Positions 43,058 through 52,199 of a stretch of DNA of 64,000 nucleotides are shown here, piece after piece (positions within the stretch are counted from its first letter, which is position 1; each line of letters opens with the position of its first letter). Origin of the DNA: Flavobacterium hungaricum (GTDB lineage: Bacteria > Bacteroidota > Bacteroidia > Flavobacteriales > Flavobacteriaceae); NCBI RefSeq assembly GCF_015182285.1, contig NZ_PRDM01000004.1:434001-498000 (forward strand), in the 5' to 3' direction. The notes under the pieces are model-generated. The model saw only the letters and a list, made by a program, of their open reading frames with translations. It made no database searches and was not told the DNA's origin. The position numbers and the translations under genes were made by a program.

Positions 43058-44404
43058 TTATATTTTTTCTGTTGAAAGTTCCACATGATGAGGTCCTTTA
43101 TTGATAATTTTTCCAATCAAAAGCAAAAACAACATTCCTAGTAAAAGGTATAAACCAATAAAACCTAATAAGGTAAATAACGTATTTCCCGAAGAAACCG
43201 TGGGAGATGCGCCAGATGCTGTTCGCATTAAATTATAAACCAGCCAAGGCTGTCTTCCTAACTCTGCCGTGTACCAGCCTGTTGTATTGGCAATATACGG
43301 AAACGGCATCATGAACATAAGCGACCATAGCAGCCATTTGGTCTGGAATAATTTACCTCGAATTAACTGAAGCAGCGAAATCAGCATTAAACCAATAAAA
43401 ACTGTTCCGAGTCCTACCATAATATGATAGGCATAATACAATCCCGAAATATTGGTCGGATGCAGATCTTCTTCAAACTGATCCAGACCTTTAATTTCCT
43501 GATTCCAATTTCCGTAAGTCAAAAAACTCAAAATATTTGGAACCGCAATTTTATTGTCCAGCTTTTTGTCTTTTACATCCGGCTGGCCGATTAAAACAAT
43601 TTCTGAACCTTTCTTTTCGGTATGAAAAATTCCTTCCATTCCTGCAAAAGTTACGGGCTGGTATTTTACCACATTTTTTGCCAGTAAATCTCCTGTTGGA
43701 ACAGCCACAACAATACTCGAAATCAATCCGAAGATAACTCCCGTTTTTAAGAACAATTTACCAAACGAAACATTCTTTTTGCTCAAAATATAAAAAGCAC
43801 CAATTCCAGCAACCACAAAAGAACTTGTGACCAGAGACGCCGCTTGATTGTGCAGATACGAAGGCCAAAGCCAAGGATTTAAGAACAAAGCTTGAAAATT
43901 ATTCAAAACAAATTTTCCGTTTTCCAGAATTTCATAACCAACAGGATTCTGCATCCACGAATGTGTTGCAATGATTAAAAAACCGCTGGCCCAAGAACCA
44001 ATACAGATTAACAATCCGGTTACAAAATGCCATTTGTGTCCAAGCAGTTTTTCGCCAAATAAAAATATTCCGAGGAAAGAAGATTCTAAAAAGAAAGAAA
44101 ACATTCCTTCCATTGCCAGCGTCTGCCCGATGATTCCACCCGTTAATTCGGAGAATTTTGCCCAATTGGTTCCAAATTGAAACTCCATTGGAATTCCGGT
44201 TACAACTCCCATCGCAAAATTGAGGGCGAAGATTTTCATCCAGAAATGGGTGGCGTGATTGTAATGTTCGTCTTTAGTTTTTAAATATTTCCATTTGAAG
44301 TAAACAATGATCAGCGAAAGACCCATTGTAAGCTGCGGAAAAAGATAATGAAAAGTAATAGTGAACGCGAATTGCATTCGGTCATAAAAGAGCATTTCTT
44401 CCAT
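43058..44404 (-). CDS. cydA: Cytochrome bd oxidase subunit I
   Basis: The 448-residue subunit has N-terminal RMQFAFTITFHYLFPQLTMGLS with the heme-ligand His, then the GRQPW motif in AELGRQPWLVYNL that marks CydA. The Q-loop region is short, as in the short-loop clade. It binds hemes b558, b595 and d and oxidises quinol. It lies in the same sulfur/redox region as the persulfide dioxygenase. Bd oxidase resists inhibition by sulfide, which would fit (inference). Confidence 0.96.
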   Translation of the reverse strand: MEEMLFYDRMQFAFTITFHYLFPQLTMGLSLIIVYFKWKYLKTKDEHYNHATHFWMKIFALNFAMGVVTGIPMEFQFGTNWAKFSELTGGIIGQTLAMEGMFSFFLESSFLGIFLFGEKLLGHKWHFVTGLLICIGSWASGFLIIATHSWMQNPVGYEILENGKFVLNNFQALFLNPWLWPSYLHNQAASLVTSSFVVAGIGAFYILSKKNVSFGKLFLKTGVIFGLISSIVVAVPTGDLLAKNVVKYQPVTFAGMEGIFHTEKKGSEIVLIGQPDVKDKKLDNKIAVPNILSFLTYGNWNQEIKGLDQFEEDLHPTNISGLYYAYHIMVGLGTVFIGLMLISLLQLIRGKLFQTKWLLWSLMFMMPFPYIANTTGWYTAELGRQPWLVYNLMRTASGASPTVSSGNTLFTLLGFIGLYLLLGMLFLLLIGKIINKGPHHVELSTEKI

Positions 44405-44642
44405 AAGTAGTAATTTGTTTTATGAAGTTCCACAAATTTACCCATTAAAAGCCGAATTAATGCCCTTTAAAAAAAGTTTATCACCCCATATTTGTTAAAC
44501 TTTTGAACAATTTAAAGAGTAGAAATGACACTTGGTCTTTTTTACAAGAAATGAAAGATTATCTATAGATTTACGTGATAAAACATTGCCCGCGGTTGAA
44601 CCCCCAGGCTATGTTTGATTTTGATTGCGTGAATATTATTGA

Positions 44643-45233
44643 TTATTTCTTCAAAATCCCTTTTTCAACGCTTTCATTAATCAAACCTTCGGCGTAATTC
44701 CATAAAGATGTTGATCCATTTTTGATTATGCTTTTTTTCTCATAAACCTTATCGTAATTCACACCGAACTCTTTCCAAGTTCCGCCATTGTTTGAAGTAT
44801 TTTGAAGTAACGGCTCTAATCTGTCCATAGATCTGGCAAACTTGGCTTCGTTGGTTGCTCCTGCTTCAAATTCTTCCCAAATAGCAATAAAATCCTCTGC
44901 CTGACTTTTGGGCAATAAACCAAAAATTCTATTTGCCGCTACTCTTTCTTCGTCTGTATTATCATGATTTTTGATTGTGTCGTACATAAAAACATCTCCA
45001 GAGTCGATTTCGACAATATCATGAATCAAAACCATTTTAACGACTTTCAAAACATCAATCGGTTCGTTCGAATGTTCTGCCAGAACAATTGCCATTAGTG
45101 CCAAGTGCCAGCTGTGTTCGGCGTCATTTTCGCAGCGGTCGCTGTTAAATAATTTTGTCTTACGCTGAATGTATTTTACTTTATCAATTTCTTTTACAAA
45201 AGCGATTTGATCTAATAAGTCTTGTGTGTTCAT
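44643..45233 (-). CDS. HD-domain nucleotidase-like hydrolase (YfbR/HDDC2 family)
   Basis: The 196-residue protein has the HD metal site: first His in NDAEHSWHLALMA, then VLIHDIVEIDSGDVF, with a further Asp near ARSMDRLEPLL. Members of this group are 5'-deoxynucleotidases or related phosphohydrolases. It acts in the cytoplasm. It is divergent from the persulfide dioxygenase gene and has no operon partner. Confidence 0.9.
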   Translation of the reverse strand: MNTQDLLDQIAFVKEIDKVKYIQRKTKLFNSDRCENDAEHSWHLALMAIVLAEHSNEPIDVLKVVKMVLIHDIVEIDSGDVFMYDTIKNHDNTDEERVAANRIFGLLPKSQAEDFIAIWEEFEAGATNEAKFARSMDRLEPLLQNTSNNGGTWKEFGVNYDKVYEKKSIIKNGSTSLWNYAEGLINESVEKGILKK

Positions 45234-45426
45234 TTTTTCGATTTTAGTAAAAAAACAAAATTACTTAGTTTTTTTTCCATATAAGTGATATAAGTAAATT
45301 TAAGACAATAATATATTTTTAGTCAATCTAAAATGAACTTATAGCACTTATATGGTGAAATTCTTTTTTTTACACAAAAACCTAATTTCTGTAACATTAG
45401 TCACCCAATTTATTAAAAAACAAACC

Positions 45427-45434
45427 TACCTTTG
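45427..45434 (+). promoter_or_regulatory. Flavobacterial -7 box of the persulfide dioxygenase gene
   Basis: TACCTTTG matches TAnnTTTG exactly, 27 bases before the ATG at 45462. No -33 TTTG at standard spacing is obvious. Confidence 0.65.
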
Positions 45435-45461
45435 TAACCCATCATTTTTATAATACCTATC

Positions 45462-46877
45462 ATGAAAATAGAACAAATTTACACCGGATGCCTTGCACAA
45501 GGTGCTTATTATATCACTTCCAATGGCGAAGCGGCCATTATAGATCCGCTTAGAGAAACACAGCCTTACTTAGATCGCTTAGAACGCGATGAGGTAAAAT
45601 TGAAATATATTTTTGAAACTCATTTTCACGCCGATTTCGTTTCTGGGCATGTTGATTTAAGTAAAGAAACCGGAGCTAAAATTGTTTACGGCCCAAACGC
45701 TGCCTGCGAATTTGACTGCCTTTCTGCAGAAGACGGACAGGAATTTAAAATCGGAAAAATCACTATTAAAGTATTACACACTCCAGGACATACAATGGAA
45801 AGCACTACTTTTTTATTAATTGATGAAAACGGAAAAGATCACGCTATTTTCTCTGGCGATACTTTATTTATCGGTGATGTCGGACGTCCAGATTTAGCAC
45901 AGAAAGCTGCAGGAATGACACAAGACCAATTGGCTGGAATTTTGTATCATTCGTTAAGAGATAAAATCATGACGCTTGCTGATGATGTGATTGTTTATCC
46001 TGCGCACGGTGCCGGAAGTGCCTGCGGAAAAAACATGAGTAAAGAAACGGTTTCAACAATCGGAAATCAGAAAGCTACAAACTATGCTTTGCGAGCCAAC
46101 ATGACCGAAGCCGAATTTATTCAAGAGGTAACCGACGGTTTACTGCCTCCTCCTGCTTACTTTAGTATGAATGTTGCGATGAACAAACAGGGTTACGAAA
46201 GTTTCGAAACTGTTCTTCATAACGGAATGAAAGCTATAAATGTAAAAGAATTTGAAGCAATTGCAGAAGAAACTGGTGCTTTGATTCTAGATACAAGAAG
46301 CGCAGCTGATTTCAGTAAAGGATTTATTCCGCAGTCTATTAATATTGGAATCAACGGCGATTTTGCACCTTGGGTTGGAACTTTAATTGCTAATGTAAAA
46401 CAGCCCATTATTTTAGTAACCACAATTGGAATGGAAGAAGAAACGGTAACGCGTTTAAGCCGTGTTGGTTTCGATTCTATCATCGGACATTTGGATGGAG
46501 GTTTTGAAGCTTGGCAAAATGCAGGTTTTGAAACTGATACTGTTAATAGAATTTCTGCAGAGCAATTTGCAGCTGAATTTAAATTTGGTGAAGATAAAGT
46601 AGTTGACATTCGCAAAGAGACAGAATACGAAGCAGAACATATTGATGAAGCTTTCAGTAAACCTTTGGCTTATATTAATGATTGGGTAAAAGACATTAAC
46701 CCAAATGAACATTTTTACCTGCATTGCGCAGGCGGCTACAGAAGTATGATCGCGGCTTCTATTTTACAGGCAAGAGGTTTTAGAAATTTCTCTGAAATTG
46801 AAGGCGGTTTTGGGGCGATTTCTAAAACGAATATTCCTAAGTCAGATTTTGTTTGTCAAAGTAAAGTATTAAAATAA
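45462..46877 (+). CDS. Persulfide dioxygenase-rhodanese fusion (CstB-like)
   Basis: The 471-residue protein has three domains. A metallo-beta-lactamase/ETHE1-like domain (1-~245) has THFHADFVSGH, a metal-site His in VLHTPGHT and Asp in FSGDTLFIGDVGRPD. A pseudo-rhodanese (~255-355) has Thr-Thr-Ile where the Cys loop should be. A C-terminal rhodanese (~365-455) has the active Cys in YLHCAGGYRS. This order matches CstB-type enzymes, which oxidise persulfides to thiosulfate or sulfite. Downstream genes encode two sulfur-transport proteins, so the group probably detoxifies sulfide. Confidence 0.92.
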   Translation: MKIEQIYTGCLAQGAYYITSNGEAAIIDPLRETQPYLDRLERDEVKLKYIFETHFHADFVSGHVDLSKETGAKIVYGPNAACEFDCLSAEDGQEFKIGKITIKVLHTPGHTMESTTFLLIDENGKDHAIFSGDTLFIGDVGRPDLAQKAAGMTQDQLAGILYHSLRDKIMTLADDVIVYPAHGAGSACGKNMSKETVSTIGNQKATNYALRANMTEAEFIQEVTDGLLPPPAYFSMNVAMNKQGYESFETVLHNGMKAINVKEFEAIAEETGALILDTRSAADFSKGFIPQSINIGINGDFAPWVGTLIANVKQPIILVTTIGMEEETVTRLSRVGFDSIIGHLDGGFEAWQNAGFETDTVNRISAEQFAAEFKFGEDKVVDIRKETEYEAEHIDEAFSKPLAYINDWVKDINPNEHFYLHCAGGYRSMIAASILQARGFRNFSEIEGGFGAISKTNIPKSDFVCQSKVLK

Positions 46878-46966
46878 TTTTTTAAGTTACAGAGAGACAA
46901 AGGTTCAAAGCTGCAAAGTTTTTCCCTTTGAACCTCTGTTCCTTTGAACCTTTGAACCTAAAAAAA

Positions 46967-47530
46967 ATGTTAGAAATCATCAAAGAACCATGGCCTTGGT
47001 ATGTTGCAGGTCCGTTGATTGGATTGACTGTTCCAATTTTATTAATTATCGGAAACAAATCTTTCGGGATTAGTTCTTCACTTCGTCATATTTGCGCGAT
47101 GTGTATTCCTGCGAATATTCCGTTTTTCAAATACAACTGGAAAAAAGAAAGCTGGAATTTATTTTTCGTTCTCGGAATTTTTATTGGCGGTTTTATAGCT
47201 GCTCATTTTTTATCCAATCCAAATCCGGTAGAAATTACTCCTGCATTATCAGAGAAATTAGCGGGTTATGGAATCACCGATCATAGCGGTTTGGTTCCTG
47301 CACAATTATTTTCTTGGGAAAGTTTACTTACGCTTAGAGGCTTTATCATGATTGTTGTGGGCGGTTTTTTAGTTGGTTTTGGAACACGTTATGCGGGCGG
47401 ATGTACCAGCGGACACGCGATCATGGGATTATCAAATCTACAATGGCCGTCTCTTGTCGCTACAATCTGTTTTATGATTGGCGGTTTTGTCATGGCACTT
47501 TTGATTCTGCCTTATATTCTTTCACTTTAA
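46967..47530 (+). CDS. YeeE/YedE sulfur-transport protein, subunit 1
   Basis: The ATG at 46967 gives 188 residues. About five helices; the key Cys lies in YAGGCTSGHAIMGLSNLQ, the conserved motif of the Sulf_transp (YeeE/YedE) family that moves thiosulfate or persulfide sulfur. The protein is half the length of E. coli YeeE and the next gene supplies the other half, a split arrangement seen in many bacteria. It lies about 90 bases after the persulfide dioxygenase gene. Confidence 0.9.
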   Translation: MLEIIKEPWPWYVAGPLIGLTVPILLIIGNKSFGISSSLRHICAMCIPANIPFFKYNWKKESWNLFFVLGIFIGGFIAAHFLSNPNPVEITPALSEKLAGYGITDHSGLVPAQLFSWESLLTLRGFIMIVVGGFLVGFGTRYAGGCTSGHAIMGLSNLQWPSLVATICFMIGGFVMALLILPYILSL

Positions 47531-47540
47531 AATTTCAAAA

Positions 47541-48020
47541 ATGGATACTTTAGAAAATAAAAGCATAGATGGCGAAGGAATCAACGCCAGCCAGAAAAAA
47601 GAAAACACATTTGGAAATCTTAAATACTTAATTGTCGGTATCTTTTTCGGAATTGTATTTGTAAAAGCCGAAATCATCAGCTGGTTCCGCATTCAGGAAA
47701 TGTTCAATCTTGAATCTTTCTTTATGTATGGCGTAATAGGATGTGCCGTTGTGGTTGGAGTAATTTCAGTATTTCTGATTAAAAAATTCGATATTAAAAC
47801 CCTTCAGGGCGAAAAAATTGAAATCCAGCCAAAGACTTTCAATAAAGGACAAATCTACGGCGGATTATTATTCGGTTTCGGATGGGCAATTACAGGCGCA
47901 TGTCCAGGACCGCTTTTCGCTCAAATCGGCACAGGAGCAACTGTAATTGTCGTTACTTTATTAAGTGCTATTGCAGGAACTTGGTTTTATGGTTTGATTA
48001 AAGATAAACTGCCTCATTAA
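47541..48020 (+). CDS. YeeE/YedE sulfur-transport protein, subunit 2 (DUF6691-like)
   Basis: A 159-residue membrane protein with about four helices and the second conserved Cys motif, GWAITGACPGPLFAQIG. It starts 10 bases after subunit 1, so the two are co-translated partners that should form a full transporter. The N-terminal ~25 residues are charged and cytosolic. With the CstB-like enzyme it makes a three-gene sulfur module. Confidence 0.9.
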   Translation: MDTLENKSIDGEGINASQKKENTFGNLKYLIVGIFFGIVFVKAEIISWFRIQEMFNLESFFMYGVIGCAVVVGVISVFLIKKFDIKTLQGEKIEIQPKTFNKGQIYGGLLFGFGWAITGACPGPLFAQIGTGATVIVVTLLSAIAGTWFYGLIKDKLPH

Positions 48021-48567
48021 TATTTTGTTTTTTTCTTGTTTCAGGTTTCATGTTTCAAGTTTCATGTTTCAAGTTCATGTTTCAAGTTTCAAGTTTCAGG
48101 TTTCAGGTAACTTAATATAACGTAAACCCGACAGGTTTTTAAAATCTGTCGGGTTTGATGCTTTTAGGAAACAATTCATTCCGTAGGAATGTCTCATTGG
48201 TAGAAAATTAGATGTGATTGCGATTACACGTTCCGTAGGAACGTTTGAGACACATTGTGGAAAATGCGTTATTTTCATAAAATCACGTGTCCCTACAGGA
48301 CACAATGCAAAACAATATTATCATTTTTTCTACCGACGAAATATTCCTACGGAATATAAAAAACATTCGTTTCTCTATAAAACTTCCAATTTCATTATAG
48401 ATTTCGAACATCCACTTGAAACCTGAAACCTGAAACTTGAAACTTGAACCTGAAACTTGAAACTTGAAACCTGAAACCTGAAACCAAAAACTTTTCTTCA
48501 TCGATTATTAATTTCATTTCATTAAGTTTGCTTTCGAACAACATTTCCTAGAAAACCAAAATAAAAT
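48021..48567. repeat. Nested palindromic repeat element, 547-bp spacer
   Basis: The outermost arms are GTTTCAGGTTTCAAG-type repeats (48037-48109) and their inverted counterparts (48414-48485). Inside lie AACCCGACAGGTTTTT/ATCTGTCGGGTTT (about 48124-48158) and TTCCGTAGGAAT...GGTAGAAAA (from 48179) with an inverted copy ending near 48355. Smaller TTCCGTAGGAA and GTGTCC/GGACAC hairpins occupy the centre. No protein gene is credible here. Confidence 0.8.
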
Positions 48568-50145
48568 ATGATCCGTTCCGAACAGTTATCTGAATTACAA
48601 AATACACAAAAATGGGACGTAATCATAATTGGCGGCGGTGCAAGCGGCCTCGGAACTGCGATTGATGCTGCAACCCGCGATTATAAAACTATTTTACTCG
48701 AAGCCGTAGATTTTGCAAAAGGAACTTCAAGCAGAAGTACAAAACTGGTTCATGGCGGCGTGCGTTATTTGGAGCAGGGAGACATTCATTTGGTAAGAGA
48801 AGCTTTAAAAGAAAGAGGTTTACTGGTTCAAAATGCCAATCATTTAGTCAAAAACCAATCTTTTGTTATTCCGAATTACCATTGGTTTGGCGGTTACTTT
48901 TACACTTTCGGATTAAAGATTTACGATTTGTTATCGGGCCGTTTGAGTTTAGGAAGTTCTAAATTTCTTTCGAAAAAGAAAACAATTGAATTGCTTCCAA
49001 ACGTCGAAGAAATTGGATTGAAAAATGGCGTTATTTATCATGATGGACAATTTGATGATTCTCGCCTAGCGGTTAACATGGCTCAGACTGCTGTAGAGAA
49101 TGGAGCATGTCTTTTAAATTATTTTAAAGTTAGTAATCTAATAAAAGACGAAAAAAATCAAATTATTGGTATTGAAGCAATTGATCAGGAAAGCGGCATT
49201 AAATACAACATAAAAGGTTCTGCTGTTATAAACGCTACAGGAGTTTTTACAAATGCGATCATGAAACTCAACGATAACATTTACAAAAAATACATTGTTC
49301 CGAGTCAGGGAATTCATTTGGTTTTTGATAAATCTTTTCTACCGGGTGAAAATGCCTTGATGATTCCGAAAACAAAAGACGGAAGAGTTTTGTTTGCTGT
49401 TCCTTGGCACAATAGTATTGTAGTAGGCACAACCGATACTTTAATTAAAAAACAAAGTTTAGAACCAATTGCATTAGAAAGCGAAATTGAATTTGTTCTG
49501 GAAACAGCGCAAAGATTTTTAGCAAAAAAACCAACACGAGCAGATGTATTATCGGTTTTTGCAGGTTTGCGTCCATTAGCAGCTCCGAAAGAAGAAGGTA
49601 AAAGTACCAAAGAAGTTTCCAGAAGTCATAAAATCATCGTTTCAGAAACGGGATTAATTACGATCACTGGAGGAAAATGGACCACTTATAGAAAAATTGC
49701 GGAAGATATTATTAACAAAGCAATCAAAACGGGAAAATTACCTCAAAAAGCAAGTTGCACAGAACATTTATCTATTCATGGAAATAAACCAACTACTTCT
49801 TTAGATAGAGAAAATCATCTTTATATATATGGTACAGACATTCCAAATATAATAGCACTGCAAGAAAACGAACCCGAATTAAAAGCAAAACTACATCCCG
49901 ATCACGAATTTACCTGGGCAGAAGTGGTTTGGGCTGTTCGACACGAAATGGCCAGAACTGTAGACGATGTTTTAGCAAGACGTGTTCGCTTATTATTTTT
50001 AGATGCCAGAGCAGCCATAGCAGTTTCAGACCAAACAGCTCGATTAATTGCCAAAGAACTGGGGCATGATGAATCTTGGATTACTCAAGAAATTTTGAAT
50101 TTTAAGCAGGTTGCAAAAGGTTTTCTGCTTTCTGAATTCCAATAA
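48568..50145 (+). CDS. glpD: Aerobic glycerol-3-phosphate dehydrogenase
   Basis: The 525-residue FAD enzyme has the dinucleotide motif IIIGGGASGLGTAIDAATRD and the GlpD signature GTSSRSTKLVHGGVRYLEQGD, plus TGGKWTTYRK in the C-terminal half. It oxidises glycerol-3-phosphate to dihydroxyacetone phosphate and passes electrons to quinone at the inner membrane. glpK and glpF are not in the window, so glycerol uptake is encoded elsewhere. Confidence 0.96.
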   Translation: MIRSEQLSELQNTQKWDVIIIGGGASGLGTAIDAATRDYKTILLEAVDFAKGTSSRSTKLVHGGVRYLEQGDIHLVREALKERGLLVQNANHLVKNQSFVIPNYHWFGGYFYTFGLKIYDLLSGRLSLGSSKFLSKKKTIELLPNVEEIGLKNGVIYHDGQFDDSRLAVNMAQTAVENGACLLNYFKVSNLIKDEKNQIIGIEAIDQESGIKYNIKGSAVINATGVFTNAIMKLNDNIYKKYIVPSQGIHLVFDKSFLPGENALMIPKTKDGRVLFAVPWHNSIVVGTTDTLIKKQSLEPIALESEIEFVLETAQRFLAKKPTRADVLSVFAGLRPLAAPKEEGKSTKEVSRSHKIIVSETGLITITGGKWTTYRKIAEDIINKAIKTGKLPQKASCTEHLSIHGNKPTTSLDRENHLYIYGTDIPNIIALQENEPELKAKLHPDHEFTWAEVVWAVRHEMARTVDDVLARRVRLLFLDARAAIAVSDQTARLIAKELGHDESWITQEILNFKQVAKGFLLSEFQ

Positions 50146-50371
50146 TTTTTAAATTGTGTTGACTTTGAGCATTTTTTAGCTTAAAACTATCTTACAAATA
50201 TGATTTAGTGTTTTTTTGAGTCCAAAATTAGTTTCAGATTTTAAAAAATCATTAAACAACATAAAATCAATAGTTTACACTAAAAAAATATCTTACTTTT
50301 ATATCCAAAATTGATACATTTCGTTCTTCGAAAAGCGCGTTTAATCATATTAACAAAAAATTAACACAACA

Positions 50372-50416
50372 TTTGTATATACAACTATTAAAAGTTCTAC
50401 ATTTGTATATACAAAT
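50372..50416 (+). promoter_or_regulatory. MarR promoter with two TTGTATATACAA operators
   Basis: The perfect palindrome TTGTATATACAA occurs at 50373-50384 and 50403-50414, exactly 30 bp apart (three helical turns). The second overlaps the -7 box TACATTTG (50398-50405). The first supplies TTTG at 50372-50375, 22 bases upstream of that box, in the -33 position. Both sites block the promoter of the MarR gene at 50432, a typical autorepressor layout. Confidence 0.88.
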
Positions 50417-50431
50417 TATACACTTACGACT

Positions 50432-50890
50432 ATGACAATTGAAGAGGTTATTAAGAGTACGGTTAAGATGGATAATGCGAAAAAAGTTATTCTGAATATC
50501 ATGTACACACAAAATGTAGTTCAGGATCATTTCAACGAGTTGATTAAACCGTATGATTTATCTGGAGAACAATATAATGTGTTACGTATATTAAGAGGGC
50601 AAAAAGGGAAACCTGCCAATATGTGCGTAATACAAGAGCGAATGCTTGCTAAAACAAGCAACACAACAAGGCTGGTAGACAAATTATTATTGAAAGAGTT
50701 TGTAACTCGAAATGTTTGTCCGGATAATCGAAGAAAAATTGAAGTCTTGATTACCCAAAAAGGATTGGATGTTTTGAAAGAATTAGATCCGAAGGTAGAC
50801 GAACATGAGAAAACGTTTGCTGAAAATTTAAAGCCAGAAGAATTAACGTTCTTAAACCAATTATTAGAAAAATACAGAACCAATAAATAA
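50432..50890 (+). CDS. MarR family transcription regulator
   Basis: A 152-residue winged-helix regulator. LSGEQYNVLRILRGQKGKPANMCVIQERML and the following KTSNTTRLVDKLLLKEFVTRNVCPDNRRKIEVLITQKG hold the recognition helix and beta wing of MarR proteins. The promoter carries two matched palindromes that it should bind. A nitroreductase gene follows after 12 bases, and a YceI gene after that, so they are likely targets. Cys residues (e.g. NVCPD, MCV) could sense oxidants (inference). Confidence 0.9.
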   Translation: MTIEEVIKSTVKMDNAKKVILNIMYTQNVVQDHFNELIKPYDLSGEQYNVLRILRGQKGKPANMCVIQERMLAKTSNTTRLVDKLLLKEFVTRNVCPDNRRKIEVLITQKGLDVLKELDPKVDEHEKTFAENLKPEELTFLNQLLEKYRTNK

Positions 50891-50902
50891 ATTTATATAA
50901 CT

Positions 50903-51535
50903 ATGAGCAATTTCTTAGAAAATCAAAATTGGCGTTATGCAACGAAACAATTTGATGCTTCAAAAAAAATATCATCTGATGATTTAAATACCCTGAAAGA
51001 AGCGGTTAGATTAAGCGCTTCTTCTTACGGATTACAACCTTACAAAGTAGTTATCGTTGAAAATCCAGAATTAAGAGAGCAATTAAAAGGTGCTGCTTAC
51101 GGGCAGACACAAATTACTGATGCTTCTCACCTATTTATTTTTGCTAACGATTTAAACCTTGATGCAGGTTCTGTTGACAAATACATCAACACTATCAGCG
51201 ATACAAGAGGTGTTCCTGCCGATGCATTGGGCGGATTCAGCGATATGATGAAAGGTGTAATCTCAAATTTACCTGTAGAAGCAAAAAACATCTGGACTGC
51301 AAAACAAACGTACTTAGCTTTAGGAAACTTATTAAATGCTGCTGCTGAATTAAAAATTGATGCTACTCCAATGGAAGGTTTCAATGCGGCTAAATTCAAC
51401 GAAATTTTAGGTTTCGACCAATTAGGTTTAAATGCTTCTGTAATTGCTACTGTAGGCTACAGACATGAAGAAGACAGTACTCAGCACTTTAAAAAAGTTA
51501 GAAAATCTCACGAAGAATTATTTATCACTCTATAA
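50903..51535 (+). CDS. NAD(P)H-dependent nitroreductase-family oxidoreductase
   Basis: A 210-residue flavoenzyme of the nitroreductase fold. The N-terminal NWRYATKQFDASKKIS and SSYGLQPYKVVIVENPELREQL supply FMN phosphate and dimer contacts, and AELKIDATPMEGFN is the family's C-terminal motif. It reduces nitroaromatics, quinones or enones using NAD(P)H and FMN in the cytoplasm. Being 12 bases after marR, it is probably part of the same regulon. Confidence 0.9.
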   Translation: MSNFLENQNWRYATKQFDASKKISSDDLNTLKEAVRLSASSYGLQPYKVVIVENPELREQLKGAAYGQTQITDASHLFIFANDLNLDAGSVDKYINTISDTRGVPADALGGFSDMMKGVISNLPVEAKNIWTAKQTYLALGNLLNAAAELKIDATPMEGFNAAKFNEILGFDQLGLNASVIATVGYRHEEDSTQHFKKVRKSHEELFITL

Positions 51536-51572
51536 TTATTTATTAATCAAATTCAATTTTAATTTAACAAAC

Positions 51573-52139
51573 ATGAAAAATTTAAAAACAATTGCAATAG
51601 CATTATTCGTAGCAGCGGCTGGAATCTCAGTAAACGCTCAAACTAAAAAAATCGACGTAAAAGCATCTACTATCAAATGGGTAGGTAAAAAAGTAACTGG
51701 AGAGCACTCTGGAACTGTAAACTTCAAAGATGGCGCAGTAGTTTTCAAAGGAAAAAAATTAACTGGAGGAAGCTTTACTGTTGACATGACTTCATTAACT
51801 GCTACAGATTTAACTGGAGAATACCAAGGAAAATTAAACGGGCATTTAAAAGCTGACGATTTCTTCGGAACTGAAAAATTCCCTACTGCAAAATTAGTTT
51901 TCAAAACTATTGGTGCTAAATCTACTGACGTTTACACTGTAACTGCAGATTTAACTATCAAAGGAATTACTAAACCAGTAACTTTTGATATCACTGTAAA
52001 AGGAAACACTGCTACAACTGCTTTTAAAGTTGACAGAACTAAATACGACATTAAATACGGATCTGGTAGTTTCTTCGAAGGTTTAGGAGACAAAACTATC
52101 AATGACGAATTTGAATTAGCTGTAGCTTTAAAATTCTAA
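51573..52139 (+). CDS. YceI family lipid-binding protein
   Basis: The ATG at 51573 opens a signal peptide (KTIAIALFVAAAGISVNAQ), so the longer frame overlapping the nitroreductase is rejected. The 188-residue product has the YceI beta-barrel pattern: STIKWVGKKVTGEHSGTV, GSFTVDMTSLTATD and FFGTEKFPTAKLVF, then TVTADLTIKGITKPV. YceI proteins bind polyisoprenoids in the periplasm and are often stress-induced. It follows the nitroreductase by 37 bases and may share its transcript. Confidence 0.92.
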   Translation: MKNLKTIAIALFVAAAGISVNAQTKKIDVKASTIKWVGKKVTGEHSGTVNFKDGAVVFKGKKLTGGSFTVDMTSLTATDLTGEYQGKLNGHLKADDFFGTEKFPTAKLVFKTIGAKSTDVYTVTADLTIKGITKPVTFDITVKGNTATTAFKVDRTKYDIKYGSGSFFEGLGDKTINDEFELAVALKF

Positions 52140-52167
52140 TTTAAGCTTCGTAATTCATAAATACAGT

Positions 52168-52195
52168 AAACCCCAGCAGTTAATTGCTGGGGTTT
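52168..52195. terminator. Bidirectional terminator
   Basis: AAACCCCAGCA and TGCTGGGGTTT arms (11 bp) between the convergent YceI and ParE-like genes. Confidence 0.85.
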
Positions 52196-52199
52196 ATTA

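Noticed and set aside
46217..46724. Minus-strand ORFs inside the persulfide dioxygenase gene
   Set aside because: Shadows of a strongly conserved coding region, with no protein-like features.
48037..48485. GTTTCAGG repeats as a CRISPR or as a coding gene (ORFs at 48096 and 48283)
   Set aside because: The words are 10-15 bp, irregular and inverted; translations are low-complexity repeats of the DNA pattern.
51465..51572. Longer YceI frame overlapping the nitroreductase gene
   Set aside because: The signal peptide begins at the ATG at 51573; the extra residues overlap another gene and are unlike the family.
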